A stretch of 64,000 bases of DNA, taken from positions 1,603,991 through 1,667,990 of the forward strand of contig NZ_KQ954244.1 of NCBI RefSeq assembly GCF_001519075.1. Direction: 5' to 3'. The notes beneath the pieces are model-generated. The model ran no database searches, was not told where the DNA came from, and saw only the letters and a list, made by a program, of their open reading frames with translations. The translations under genes were made by a program, and so were the position numbers. Origin of the DNA: Novosphingobium fuchskuhlense. GTDB taxonomy: Bacteria; Pseudomonadota; Alphaproteobacteria; Sphingomonadales; Sphingomonadaceae. How positions within the stretch are numbered: the first letter of the stretch is position 1; each line of letters begins with the position of its first letter. This document shows positions 1 through 7,488 of this stretch, piece after piece.

Positions 1-171
1 CTCGAGCGCCGCGAGCTTGGCATCCAGCGCGGCGGCCTGTTCGGGCGAGAGCAGATGCGCTTCGTCGACCACGCGCCCGGTGAGCTTGGGAAACGTCTGC
101 GCGGCGGCCGGCCCGGCGAAGAGGGCCAGCAGTGCCAGCAGGAATGGCAGGATCAGGCGGTGGTGTCGCAT
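1..171 (-). CDS. TPM-domain protein, 3' part outside window
   Basis: Only the first 57 codons are inside the window. They encode a signal peptide (hydrophobic stretch at residues 5-20, likely cleavage after Ala24) and the start of a TPM domain, with TGRVVDEAHLLSP at residues 31-43. TPM (YgcG-type) proteins are secreted or membrane-anchored and often sit beside lemA; their biochemical role is poorly defined, and phosphatase activity is known only for plant TLP18.3. The gene follows another TPM gene by 8 nt and has the same TGRVVD.A.LL opening, so the two look like a tandem duplication. The family is clear; the full length and any C-terminal membrane or glycine-rich tail cannot be judged here. 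Confidence 0.85.
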   Translation of the reverse strand, partial: MRHHRLILPFLLALLALFAGPAAAQTFPKLTGRVVDEAHLLSPEQAAALDAKLAALE

Positions 172-179
172 GGAAGCGT

Positions 180-707
180 TCATGTCCGTGTGGGATGCGC
201 GGTCAACACATCGATGATCCGCCGCGTTCCGGCTTCGATCCCCGCCTCGTATGCGCCCGCCTTGAAGCGGGGTACCATGTCCTCGCTGATGATGCGCGCG
301 CAAAGCGGATTGCTCAGTGTGGCCTCAAGGCCCTTGCCGACTTCGATGCGGGTCTTGCGTTCGTTTGGCGCGACGATCAGCAGCACGCCGTCGTTGCGCG
401 CCTTGTCGCCGATGCCCCAGCCGTTGCCAAGCGCGAGACCGAACTGCTCGATCGTCATGCCCTTGAGATCAGGGACGGTGACGATGACCATCTGGGGCCC
501 CGCCTTCTGCTCCAGCGCGGCGAGCCGCTCGTCAAGGCTCTGGCGGGTGACTTCGGGGAGGAGCCCGGCGTTGTCGACCACGCGCCCGGTAAGGGCAATC
601 GGGGCCTTGGGCCGCGTTGCCAGCTCCGCCTCGGCTGTGTTGCCCGCGCCGCACCCTGCCACGACCTGCGCAAGGGCGAGGGCAAGCGCGAACCCGAGGC
701 GGCGCAT
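180..707 (-). CDS. TPM-domain lipoprotein
   Basis: This 175-residue protein has a lipoprotein signal with lipobox VAGC at residues 16-19, so it is predicted to be anchored in the periplasm by Cys19. Residues 40-165 form a TPM domain (TGRVVDNAGLLPE, then the conserved DGVLLIVAPNERKTRIEVGKG segment near the middle). It is the middle gene of lemA-TPM-TPM, starting 27 nt after lemA. LemA and TPM proteins co-occur widely but no reaction is established. Unlike many YgcG proteins it has no C-terminal transmembrane segment, so lipid modification may supply the anchoring. Function is unknown beyond the family name. Confidence 0.88.
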   Translation of the reverse strand: MRRLGFALALALAQVVAGCGAGNTAEAELATRPKAPIALTGRVVDNAGLLPEVTRQSLDERLAALEQKAGPQMVIVTVPDLKGMTIEQFGLALGNGWGIGDKARNDGVLLIVAPNERKTRIEVGKGLEATLSNPLCARIISEDMVPRFKAGAYEAGIEAGTRRIIDVLTAHPTRT

Positions 708-734
708 GGCGCTAGGCCCCTCGGGCCCGAAGCC

Positions 735-1409
735 CTACTGGCCCGCCGCCTTGCTGGCCGGTGCGCCTGCGTTGTCGTTGGCCGCCGGGGCAGGCGCGGC
801 CGGGCCATCGAAGCTCACCGTGGGGGCGGTATCGGCGCCCGGTGTGGTCGCGGCGAAGGGCACCATGGGCTTCGCGCCATAGACGACCTTGGCGGCGATG
901 ATCGCGGGGAAGGTGCGGATCGTGGTGTTGTAGGCCTGCACCGCCTCGTTGTAGTCGCGCCTCGCCACAGCGATGCGGTTTTCCGCGCCTTCGATCTGGC
1001 TCTGCAGCGTCTTGAAGTTGTCGTTGGCCTTGATGTCCGGATAGGCTTCGACCGAGGCGAGCAAGCGGCCGAGGCCCTGCGAAAGCTGCCCCTGCGCGGC
1101 CTGATACTGCGCCATCTTGTCCGGATCGGTCACGTCGGCGGCGGAGATCTGGATCGAGGTCGCCTTGGCGCGGGCCTCGGTCACCTTGACCAGCGTGCCC
1201 TGCTCGAAGTTGGCCGCGCCCTTTACCGTGGCGACGAGGTTCGGGATCAGGTCCGCGCGCCGCTGGTACTGGTTCTGCACATCGGCCCACTTGGCCTTGG
1301 CGGCTTCCTCGGCGGTCGGGATCGCATTCACCCCGCAGCCGGCAAGGCCGGCGGCAGCCATGGCGACGAAAGCGAAACGGGAAAAGCGGGCAAGCAGCGA
1401 AGCGGCCAT
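735..1409 (-). CDS. lemA: LemA family lipoprotein
   Basis: The 224-residue product has lipobox LAGC at residues 22-25 and then the LemA signature (NQYQRRADLIPNLVATVK, about residues 46-63) and a long helical body ending in RTFPAIIAAKVVYG. A low-complexity Ala/Pro-rich tail (about residues 185-224) follows. The start at 1409 was chosen because it gives the lipoprotein signal and has GAGGGA about 10 nt upstream; an in-frame extension upstream is possible but would bury the signal peptide. It is the first gene of lemA-TPM-TPM and faces mscL across 196 nt. LemA proteins are helical envelope proteins of uncertain function. Confidence 0.93.
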   Translation of the reverse strand: MAASLLARFSRFAFVAMAAAGLAGCGVNAIPTAEEAAKAKWADVQNQYQRRADLIPNLVATVKGAANFEQGTLVKVTEARAKATSIQISAADVTDPDKMAQYQAAQGQLSQGLGRLLASVEAYPDIKANDNFKTLQSQIEGAENRIAVARRDYNEAVQAYNTTIRTFPAIIAAKVVYGAKPMVPFAATTPGADTAPTVSFDGPAAPAPAANDNAGAPASKAAGQ

Positions 1410-1605
1410 CGAGATGTGTTCCCTCAAGATCTCCGGCGCGGATGCGGCGGGGTTGATCGCTCCTAGATGTAGCGGGTCCGGGTGGCGGTTCAAGGGCTGC
1501 CGGCATGTCGGGCTCGGCCCAATTCGGTGCATCCGCCCACTTGTTACAAAGGTTTGCAGATGGCACGAAGCAGATGGGTGAATATGCCTAACGGGAGAAC
1601 AAGTG

Positions 1606-2043
1606 ATGGGCATGATGGGAGAATTCAAGGACTTCGTTTCGCGCGGCAATGTGCTTGATCTCGCGGTTGGCGTGATCATCGGCGCGGCCTTCGGCAAGAT
1701 CGTCACCTCGCTGACCGAGGACATGATCATGCCGGTGATCGGCGTTGTGACGGGCGGGGTGGACTTCACCAACAAGTTCGTGGTGCTGGGCAAGGTCCCC
1801 GATACCTACAAGGGCTCGCTCACCGACTATGCCGCCTTGAAGGCTGCGGGTGTGCCGATGCTGGGCTATGGCGCCTTCATCACTGCGGTCATCGGCTTCG
1901 TGCTAATGGCTTTCGTGATCTTCCAGATCGTGCGCATGGCCAACAAGATGATGCCGGCCAAGCCGGAAGCGCCGGCCGCGCCGGCCGGGCCGAGCGAGGT
2001 CGATCTTCTGACCGAGATCCGCGACGCGCTGAAGAAGGCCTGA
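1606..2043 (+). CDS. mscL: Large-conductance mechanosensitive channel MscL
   Basis: This 145-residue homopentameric inner-membrane channel opens under membrane tension to release solutes during hypo-osmotic shock. The N-terminal amphipathic helix and first transmembrane helix are clear ([20 protein letters not shown], residues 5-24), the second transmembrane helix is near residues 87-110, and a charged C-terminal bundle ([11 protein letters not shown]) closes the protein, all at usual family length. ATG at 1606 is preferred over GTG at 1603 because GGGAGA at 1593-1598 then lies 7 nt upstream. The gene is divergent from lemA and ends in a strong terminator. Confidence 0.97.
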   Translation: MGMMGEFKDFVSRGNVLDLAVGVIIGAAFGKIVTSLTEDMIMPVIGVVTGGVDFTNKFVVLGKVPDTYKGSLTDYAALKAAGVPMLGYGAFITAVIGFVLMAFVIFQIVRMANKMMPAKPEAPAAPAGPSEVDLLTEIRDALKKA

Positions 2044-2047
2044 GATC

Positions 2048-2080
2048 GGAAGGGGAAGGGGTATGCCCCTTCCCTTTCCT
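2048..2080 (+). terminator. Rho-independent terminator after mscL
   Basis: A 12-nt arm AAGGGGAAGGGG (2050-2061), a TATG loop and the near-complementary CCCCTTCCCTTT form a strong hairpin starting 7 nt after the mscL stop. The 3' side is pyrimidine-rich rather than a pure T run. It separates mscL from ssrA. Confidence 0.75.
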
Positions 2081-2124
2081 TCGCCGCGCTCCTATATCGG
2101 TTACGCCGGCTCAGGCCGGCTATG

Positions 2125-2445
2125 ACGATAAAGTGTACCGTACAATAGGCGCAGCGGACCCGGGGGCGGTACCCGGCGGCTCCACCATCACCACCGGCTG
2201 AAACAGGTCGGGCTCTGTTGTCGCAGAGGTGTTGATGGGGCCGAACTAGGATCGACGTGTGTTGAAAAGCGGTGTTTTCGTCCGGGCTGAGTAACCCGTT
2301 AAAGGCTCAAAACCCACAAGTGCCAACGACAACGAAGCACTCGCTCTCGCGGCGTAATCTGACGGCTTAACGGCCTGATCTTACAAAGCTAAAGCGCGGT
2401 TGAACCCACCGGGCAACAGAAGGGAATTCAGCGGTTCGGAGGCGT
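2125..2445 (+). ncRNA. ssrA: tmRNA, circularly permuted two-piece ssrA
   Basis: This tmRNA rescues stalled ribosomes and tags their products for proteolysis. The acceptor piece comes first: a T-arm-like segment (about 2154-2176) leads into CGGCTCC (2177-2183), then A and CCA at 2185-2187. After an intervening loop (2188-2236) the coding piece begins with GGGGCCG (2237-2243), which pairs with CGGCTCC over 7 bp including one G-U to form the acceptor stem. The resume codon GCC at 2322 opens the tag ANDNEALALAA, ended by TAA at 2355-2357. This permuted order, with the loop removed to give two RNAs, is known for alphaproteobacteria, and the tag fits a sphingomonad. A TATATC element at 2093-2098 could be the -10 of its promoter, with a poor -35. 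The exact mature ends are approximate. Confidence 0.95.
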
Positions 2446-2467
2446 ACCGGGCAACAGAAACGCCTCC
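2438..2467 (+). terminator. Terminator hairpin of ssrA
   Basis: GGAGGCGT (2438-2445) pairs perfectly with ACGCCTCC (2460-2467) around a 14-nt loop, followed by ACTTTACT. It lies at the expected 3' end of the tmRNA coding piece and may mark its processing or termination site. It also lies just beyond the stop of the minus-strand gene at 2475. Confidence 0.6.
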
Positions 2468-2474
2468 ACTTTAC

Positions 2475-2753
2475 TCATTGATCCAGATCGACCGTCACTG
2501 GCGCCGCGGCCGCCCTGGCCTCGCGCTCGTACTTCATCGCGTCCATGATCTTGGCGCCGGCCATGAACACGGCGAGGCAGCTTGCCAGGAACAGCAGCTT
2601 GCCGCCGAAGCCGGGATACTGCGCGAGATAGATGTGGCCGCGCTCGGCCGATCCCAGCGCCAGCGCGTAGATGATCGCGCTGGCCTCGAACCGGTTCTTG
2701 ATCACGAACAGGCGGCTGATCTTGCGCAGCAAGGGGGTCTTCTTCTGGGTCAC
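2475..2753 (-). CDS. Small conserved-looking membrane protein
   Basis: This protein of about 92 residues has a basic N-terminus (TQKKTPLLRKISRLF), a middle segment ASAIIYALALGSAERG, a hydrophobic stretch LLFLASCLAVFMAGAKIMDA (about residues 53-72, probable transmembrane helix) and an Ala-rich acidic tail. I do not recognise a named family. GTG at 2753 is chosen because AGAGG lies just upstream; an ATG at 2789 would add 12 residues. It is downstream of astB on the same strand with a 137-nt gap, so it may have its own promoter. Confidence 0.6.
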   Translation of the reverse strand: MTQKKTPLLRKISRLFVIKNRFEASAIIYALALGSAERGHIYLAQYPGFGGKLLFLASCLAVFMAGAKIMDAMKYEREARAAAAPVTVDLDQ

Positions 2754-2890
2754 ACCACCTCTTCCGCAACCTTCGTGCCAGATCAGCAATCACTGGGCTG
2801 CTGTGCACATCCTAACCTGCTCTTTGTAAAGCATGGCGACAGGCCTTGGTAAAGGCGCGCTTAACCCTCTGCCCTGCGGGGCGTATCGTT

Positions 2891-4153
2891 TCAGGTCAGT
2901 GCGGAAAGATCGAGCGCATCGAGCAGTGCGGCGCGCGCGGCGATCACGCTGGAAGCCAGCGAGTCGCGCCCGATATCCGCCGGGTCGATCTGCTCGGGCC
3001 AGGCTTTGGCAATCAGCATTTCCAGCATGTCTGCGCGCGCTTCGGTGAGGAGGAAGCGCGGATCGACGGTGGCAGGATCGGCGACAACGCGCAGGCGCAG
3101 GCAGGCGGGACCGCCGCCGTTGGCCATCGACTGGCGCACATCGACGGGCAGCACGCGGCGGATCGGGCCGTTGGATGCGAGCATGCCGTCGAGCCAGGCC
3201 CGCACGGCGGGGTGCTCCCAGGCTTCGAGCGGGATGACGAGGCCCATCTCGCCCGAGGGCAGGGTGAGGAGCTGGGCGTTGAACAGGTAGCTGGCGATGG
3301 CGTCCGTGAGGCTGACCGCGCTGGCCGGTACGATCACGATCTCGGCCTCCGGCAGTGCGGCGCGAATCGCGCCATAGGTGCACTCGGGATCGGCAAAGGC
3401 CTGCTCGTGGGTGAACAGCACGCGCTCGTTGGCGACGGCGACCACGTCGTTGTGGAAGGCACCGGCGGCGATGGCCTCAGCAGACTGCTCGACAAACAGG
3501 CAGCGCGCAGGGTTCAGGCCGTGAAGCCTGGCGACGGCGCGGCTGGCCTGTTCGTTCTGGCGGGCCGGGAAGGCACCGCCGGGCTTGCCGTAGACGAAGA
3601 TTTCAAGACCCGGCGCGGCATGGTGCGTGCCCATGCGCATGTGGTTGGCTGCGCCTTCATCGCCGAAGCAGGCGGGCACCGCATCGTGGACGGCGAAGTG
3701 GGCGGTGTCGCTGAAGGCCAAGCGCAGCTGGCGCACGGTGTCGGGCCATTCCTGCGAACGGTGCGGCATGGTGACGAGGTTGGCGGCCGTCAGGTGGCAG
3801 CGCCCGTCTGCCGTATCAGGCGCGGGCGAGACAGTGGCGGCGTTGGCCGTCCACATCGAGCTGGCCGACCACGCCGCGGCGCGCAGCCGGCGTTCGGCTT
3901 CATCGGCAGGTTCGCCGATGCCGAGCGTGCCGAGGAAGGCGTGGTTGGGGCGCGGCAGCGGGCAGAGCAGGCCCTGCACGAGGCCGAGGCCCATGTTGTG
4001 GCGCATCTTGGCCACACCCTGCAGCGCGGCGGCGCGCGGGTAGGACACGGTGCCGCCGTGCTTTGCGGAGGCAAGATTGCCGAGGCTGAGCCCGGCGTAG
4101 TTGTGGCTCGGCCCGACGAGGCCGTCGAAGTTGATCTCGACCAGAGTGCTCAT
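2891..4153 (-). CDS. astB: N-succinylarginine dihydrolase
   Basis: AstB catalyses step two of the arginine succinyltransferase (AST) pathway, hydrolysing N2-succinylarginine to N2-succinylornithine, CO2 and two ammonia. The 420-residue protein opens with VEINFDGLVGPSHNYAGLS, the family signature, and carries NGGGPACLRLRV in the C-terminal part, which holds the nucleophilic Cys of this amidinotransferase-fold enzyme. The start at 4153 gives MSTLVEINFDG, as in homologues; a more upstream start would overlap astA. It follows astA by 11 nt and is third in M20-astA-astB. No astC, astD or astE is nearby. Confidence 0.97.
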   Translation of the reverse strand: MSTLVEINFDGLVGPSHNYAGLSLGNLASAKHGGTVSYPRAAALQGVAKMRHNMGLGLVQGLLCPLPRPNHAFLGTLGIGEPADEAERRLRAAAWSASSMWTANAATVSPAPDTADGRCHLTAANLVTMPHRSQEWPDTVRQLRLAFSDTAHFAVHDAVPACFGDEGAANHMRMGTHHAAPGLEIFVYGKPGGAFPARQNEQASRAVARLHGLNPARCLFVEQSAEAIAAGAFHNDVVAVANERVLFTHEQAFADPECTYGAIRAALPEAEIVIVPASAVSLTDAIASYLFNAQLLTLPSGEMGLVIPLEAWEHPAVRAWLDGMLASNGPIRRVLPVDVRQSMANGGGPACLRLRVVADPATVDPRFLLTEARADMLEMLIAKAWPEQIDPADIGRDSLASSVIAARAALLDALDLSALT

Positions 4154-4164
4154 TGCGGGTTCCT

Positions 4165-5196
4165 TCAGCGCGCCACGTGCCACACGGTATCGCCGGGGCC
4201 GATGCCGAGCGCCTTGGCGGCGTCGGGATCGAGCGCAACGCCCGCTCCGTCCGGCGTGATGCGGGCAAAGCAGCAGCGGAAATCGGCGAGGCGGCCGGTT
4301 GCGACGAGCGCGCGGGTCGCGGTCTCGTCGGGCGGGCGGACTTCGGTGACTGGCACCGTCTTCGCATCGGCAATCGAGCGGACCCGATCGGTGCGCGCGG
4401 TCATCGTCGGGCCGCCGTCGAAGATGTCGAAATAGCCCTCGGCGGCGAAGCCTTCGGTCTCCAGCATGCGCATCGCGGCGCGGCCGCTGGGATGCGGGAG
4501 GCCGATGGCCGAGCGCGCGGTTTCGGGCAGCATGGCGATGTAGACCGGATGCTTGGGCATGAGGTCTGCGATGAACTGGTTGCCGTTGATCGCGTTGAAA
4601 TAGTCGGCTTCCTGGAAGCTCATGCCGAAGAAGCGGCCGGCCACGCCATCCCAGAACGGCGAGCCGCCGCGCTCGTCGATCACGCCGCGCAGTTCGGCGA
4701 GGATGCGGTCGGCAAAGCGCCCCCGGTGCATTGCGATGAACAGATAGCGGCTGCGCGCCAGCAGCATGCCGAGCCCGCCTGCGCGCTCGCCGGGGTGGAG
4801 GAACAGGCCGCCGACTTCGCTCGAGCCTTCAAGGTCGGTGACGAGATTGAGCATTTCGGCGCGGAAGGTACGGCCGAGTTCCTTGGAATGCTGGGTCAGC
4901 GTTGCCATGCGGTAGGAATAGAACGGCCAGGTCTGCCCGACGCGGGTGAAGATCTGGCAGGTGCCCCGCACTTCGCGGGTGGCGACGTCCTCGAGGATGA
5001 GGACGAAGAGCTCGTCCTTCTGGGTCTCGGGATCGCCTTCCTCGCTGTTGGCGAAGGCGGCGGCGGCGCGTTCCAGCTTGGCGGTGAGCGCGCGGCGGTC
5101 GGGCGGGAGGTTGGTGAAGCCGCCGCCGGTGAGCTTGGCCATCTCGTACAGATGTTCGAGATCCGCGGCGCGGGCCGCGCGGATGACGTGGGTCAC
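4165..5196 (-). CDS. astA: Arginine N-succinyltransferase
   Basis: AstA transfers succinyl from succinyl-CoA to the alpha-amino group of arginine, the first AST step. At 343 residues it matches the usual length. Seen are the N-terminal VIRAARAADLEHLYEMA, the central GGLFLHPGERAGGLGMLL (acyl-CoA-binding GNAT-like region, about residues 149-166), the conserved GMSFQEADYF and the C-terminal FRCCFARI. The GTG start at 5196 has AGGGGA about 10 nt upstream and leaves 5 nt after the M20 gene, implying coupled translation. Confidence 0.97.
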   Translation of the reverse strand: MTHVIRAARAADLEHLYEMAKLTGGGFTNLPPDRRALTAKLERAAAAFANSEEGDPETQKDELFVLILEDVATREVRGTCQIFTRVGQTWPFYSYRMATLTQHSKELGRTFRAEMLNLVTDLEGSSEVGGLFLHPGERAGGLGMLLARSRYLFIAMHRGRFADRILAELRGVIDERGGSPFWDGVAGRFFGMSFQEADYFNAINGNQFIADLMPKHPVYIAMLPETARSAIGLPHPSGRAAMRMLETEGFAAEGYFDIFDGGPTMTARTDRVRSIADAKTVPVTEVRPPDETATRALVATGRLADFRCCFARITPDGAGVALDPDAAKALGIGPGDTVWHVAR

Positions 5197-5201
5197 GGTG
5201 C

Positions 5202-6407
5202 TTATTCCCCTCCGGAAAGCCGGTGCAGCACGAGCGCCGACAGCGCGGCCCGCTCGGCCAGCGATGGCACGATCATGTATTCTGACGGCGAGTGGATCGC
5301 GCCGCCGCGCACGCCCATGGTATCGACGACAGGCACGCCGAGCGCGGCAATGTTGTTGCCGTCGCAAACCCCGCCGGAGCTTTGCCAGCGGATCGGCTGG
5401 CCGAGCGCGGCACCGCAGCGGCGGACAAGATCGAAGAGCCTTTCCGCTTCGGGCGTCAGCGGCTTGGGCGGACGGCTGATGCCGCCGTGGAGGTGGATGC
5501 TGACTTCATGCGCCAGTTCGACCTCACGCAACAGGGTGCCGATGGCGGCGGTGAAGCGCGCGGCGTCTGCCTCGCTGCGGGGGCGGATGTTGAAACGCAG
5601 GACGGCGTGATCGGGCACGACGTTGTTGGCCGAGCCGCCGTCGATGCGGGCGGGGTTGATGGCCAGGCCGTCTCCCTGCAGCGCCTTGAGGCCGAGCGCG
5701 AGATCGGCTGCGGCGACCACGGCGTTGCGGCCGTCCTGCGGGTTGCGGCCGGCATGGGCGGAGCGGCCGGTGACGATCGCGCTGTAGTTTCCGCTGCCGC
5801 CGCGCGCGCCGGCCAGCGTGCCGTCCGGGAGGGCCGAGGGTTCGTATGTAAGCGCCGCCGCCTTGGCGCGCGCCAATTCGGCGATGAGGGGCGCGGAAGC
5901 GAGGCTGCCGGTTTCCTCGTCCGAGTTGATCAGCACATCATAGCCGACCGACGCGGCCTGCGGGCTTGCCTCGAACGCTTTCAGCGCGGCGAGGATGACG
6001 GCGATGCCGCCCTTCATGTCGGCCGTGCCGGGGCCGCCGAGAGTTTCCGCATCGAGCCAGGTGAGCGACTGGAACGGGTGGTCCGCCGGGTAGACGGTGT
6101 CCATGTGGCCGGTCAGGAGATAGCGACGCCCAGCCTCCGGGCGGACCGAGAGGACCACGTGCGCGCCGTGTCCGATCTCGACCGCGCGGCCATCGGCGGC
6201 GATGGCTTCGACCGGCGCGGGCGGCGCGAGGCGCACGTCGCCGGGCAGCGCCGCGAAGGCATCGGCGAGGAGCGCGGCCTGCTGCGCGAGGCCGGCGAGG
6301 TTGCGGGTGCCGGTGTTGATGGGGCACCACGCCTCCACCTGCTGCAGCATGGCAGCGGCGTCGATCCCCTCGACGAGGGCGGCCTCGGTGGCGGCAAGCG
6401 TTCCCAT
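5202..6407 (-). CDS. M20-family metallohydrolase in the ast operon
   Basis: This 401-residue M20/ArgE/DapE/CPG2-type dizinc hydrolase shows all expected metal-binding motifs: LTGHMDTVYP (His), GGPGTADMKGG (bridging Asp), NSDEETGS (catalytic and ligand Glu) and GGAIHSPSEYM (C-terminal His), with an inserted dimerisation domain in between. There is no signal peptide, so it should be cytosolic. CPG2-like members release C-terminal Glu from N-acyl-Glu compounds. Its position as first gene before astA and astB suggests it acts on an AST intermediate, perhaps N-succinylglutamate in place of AstE. That role is inference; the family assignment is firm. Start at 6407 is the first ATG consistent with family length. 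Confidence 0.9.
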   Translation of the reverse strand: MGTLAATEAALVEGIDAAAMLQQVEAWCPINTGTRNLAGLAQQAALLADAFAALPGDVRLAPPAPVEAIAADGRAVEIGHGAHVVLSVRPEAGRRYLLTGHMDTVYPADHPFQSLTWLDAETLGGPGTADMKGGIAVILAALKAFEASPQAASVGYDVLINSDEETGSLASAPLIAELARAKAAALTYEPSALPDGTLAGARGGSGNYSAIVTGRSAHAGRNPQDGRNAVVAAADLALGLKALQGDGLAINPARIDGGSANNVVPDHAVLRFNIRPRSEADAARFTAAIGTLLREVELAHEVSIHLHGGISRPPKPLTPEAERLFDLVRRCGAALGQPIRWQSSGGVCDGNNIAALGVPVVDTMGVRGGAIHSPSEYMIVPSLAERAALSALVLHRLSGGE

Positions 6408-6510
6408 CGCCGACCGCTCTAGCCTGCCCGCGCGCCGGGGTGAACCCCCGCGCCGCAGGATTGTTTCATCCGCAACCGGTGCGCGGGCAGAGGCCCTCAA
6501 TTTAGGTCAG

Positions 6511-6534
6511 GTTGACACGGTTGACACAGTCCTG
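6511..6534. repeat. Intergenic direct repeat GTTGACACR x2, copy A
   Basis: Two adjacent 9-mers, GTTGACACG (6511-6519) and GTTGACACA (6520-6528), are followed by GTCCTG. A near-identical element lies at 48506-48529 in another intergenic region. Here it sits between rsmA and the arginine operon. It could be a dispersed repeat or a regulator site; nothing else in the window explains it. Confidence 0.65.
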
Positions 6535-6535
6535 A

Positions 6536-6564
6536 GGGAAAACTGCCGGGCCCGGGTCCGGCAG
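6536..6564 (-). terminator. Rho-independent terminator after rsmA
   Basis: Read on the minus strand, CTGCCGG and CCGGCAG form a 7-bp GC stem around an 8-nt loop, followed directly by TTTTCCC. It lies about 100 nt after the rsmA stop and would end the lptD-surA-pdxA-rsmA transcript before the M20-astAB operon. The remainder of 6408-6660 shows only the GTTGACACR repeat and presumably the operon promoter. Confidence 0.7.
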
Positions 6565-6660
6565 GTGCAAGCGGCTGGAATGAAGGGAAAATCCGGGAGC
6601 AATGCGGCGCGGCGGGAGGCATGGACGCCTTATGTCAGGTTCGGGCCTTGTAGGAAAATA

Positions 6661-7488
6661 TCAGGCCGTGAGCACCCGCGCGATGGCCACGAAATCGGCA
6701 ACGGCCAGCGTTTCGGCGCGGCGCTGGGAGTCGATGCCGAGGGCTTCGAGGGCATCGAGCGCGCCGGGGAGGCCCTTGAGCGATTGGCGCAGCATCTTGC
6801 GGCGCTGGCCGAAGGCGGCCTCGGTCACGCGCTCGAGCATGCGGGCAGAGACGCCCTCCGGCATGGCGGCGGGCTCGACGTGGATGATCGCCGACATGAC
6901 CTTGGGCGGCGGGGTGAAGGCGCTGCGGTGGACGCGCATGGCGATGCGGGGTTTGCTGCGCCACTGGGCGAGGACGGCGAGGCGGCCATAGGCATCGCTG
7001 CCGGGTGCGGCGACGATGCGTTCGGCGACTTCCTGCTGGAACATCAGCGTGAGGCTGCGCCACTGCGGCGGCCAGCCTTGCCCGGAGAGCCAGCCGGTGA
7101 ACAGCGCGGTGCCGACGTTGTAGGGGAGGTTGGCGACGACGTGCCACGGTGCGTCGAACAGCTCTGCGGGCGCGATCTTCATCGCATCGCCCTCGATCAC
7201 GCGGAGCTGGCCGGGGAACGCTTCGGCCAGTTCGGCGAGTGCGGGCAGGCAGCGGCGGTCCATCTCGATCGCAGTGACGTTTGCCCCCCGGCGCAGGAGC
7301 GCGCGGGTAAGGCCGCCGGGGCCGGGGCCGACTTCGAGGACGTTCTCGCCCTTGAGATCGCCTGGCACCGTGGCGATGCGGGCGAGGAGCTGTTCGTCGA
7401 ACAGGAAATTCTGGCCGAGCGCCTTGGTGGCGATGAGGCCGTGGCGCTGCACGACATCGCGCAGGGGAGGGAGGTCGGGAAGGCTCAT
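6661..7488 (-). CDS. rsmA: 16S rRNA (adenine1518/1519-N6) dimethyltransferase
   Basis: RsmA (KsgA) dimethylates two adjacent adenines in helix 45 of 16S rRNA during small-subunit maturation, using S-adenosylmethionine. The 275-residue protein shows [10 protein letters not shown] near the N-terminus, the SAM-binding loop [10 protein letters not shown] (about residues 53-62), the acidic strand end AIEMD and the catalytic NLPYNVGT. The ATG at 7488 overlaps the pdxA stop as ATGA. The order lptD-surA-pdxA-rsmA is conserved from E. coli, although apaG is not next here. Confidence 0.98.
   Translation of the reverse strand: MSLPDLPPLRDVVQRHGLIATKALGQNFLFDEQLLARIATVPGDLKGENVLEVGPGPGGLTRALLRRGANVTAIEMDRRCLPALAELAEAFPGQLRVIEGDAMKIAPAELFDAPWHVVANLPYNVGTALFTGWLSGQGWPPQWRSLTLMFQQEVAERIVAAPGSDAYGRLAVLAQWRSKPRIAMRVHRSAFTPPPKVMSAIIHVEPAAMPEGVSARMLERVTEAAFGQRRKMLRQSLKGLPGALDALEALGIDSQRRAETLAVADFVAIARVLTA

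Noticed and set aside
132..1466. Long plus-strand ORF over the lemA-TPM genes
   Set aside because: The minus-strand genes have lipoboxes and family motifs; the plus-strand product is low-complexity Gly/Arg/Val.
2400..2852. Plus-strand ORF running from the end of ssrA across the small membrane protein gene
   Set aside because: It starts inside the tmRNA coding piece, has no ribosome site and no recognisable domain.
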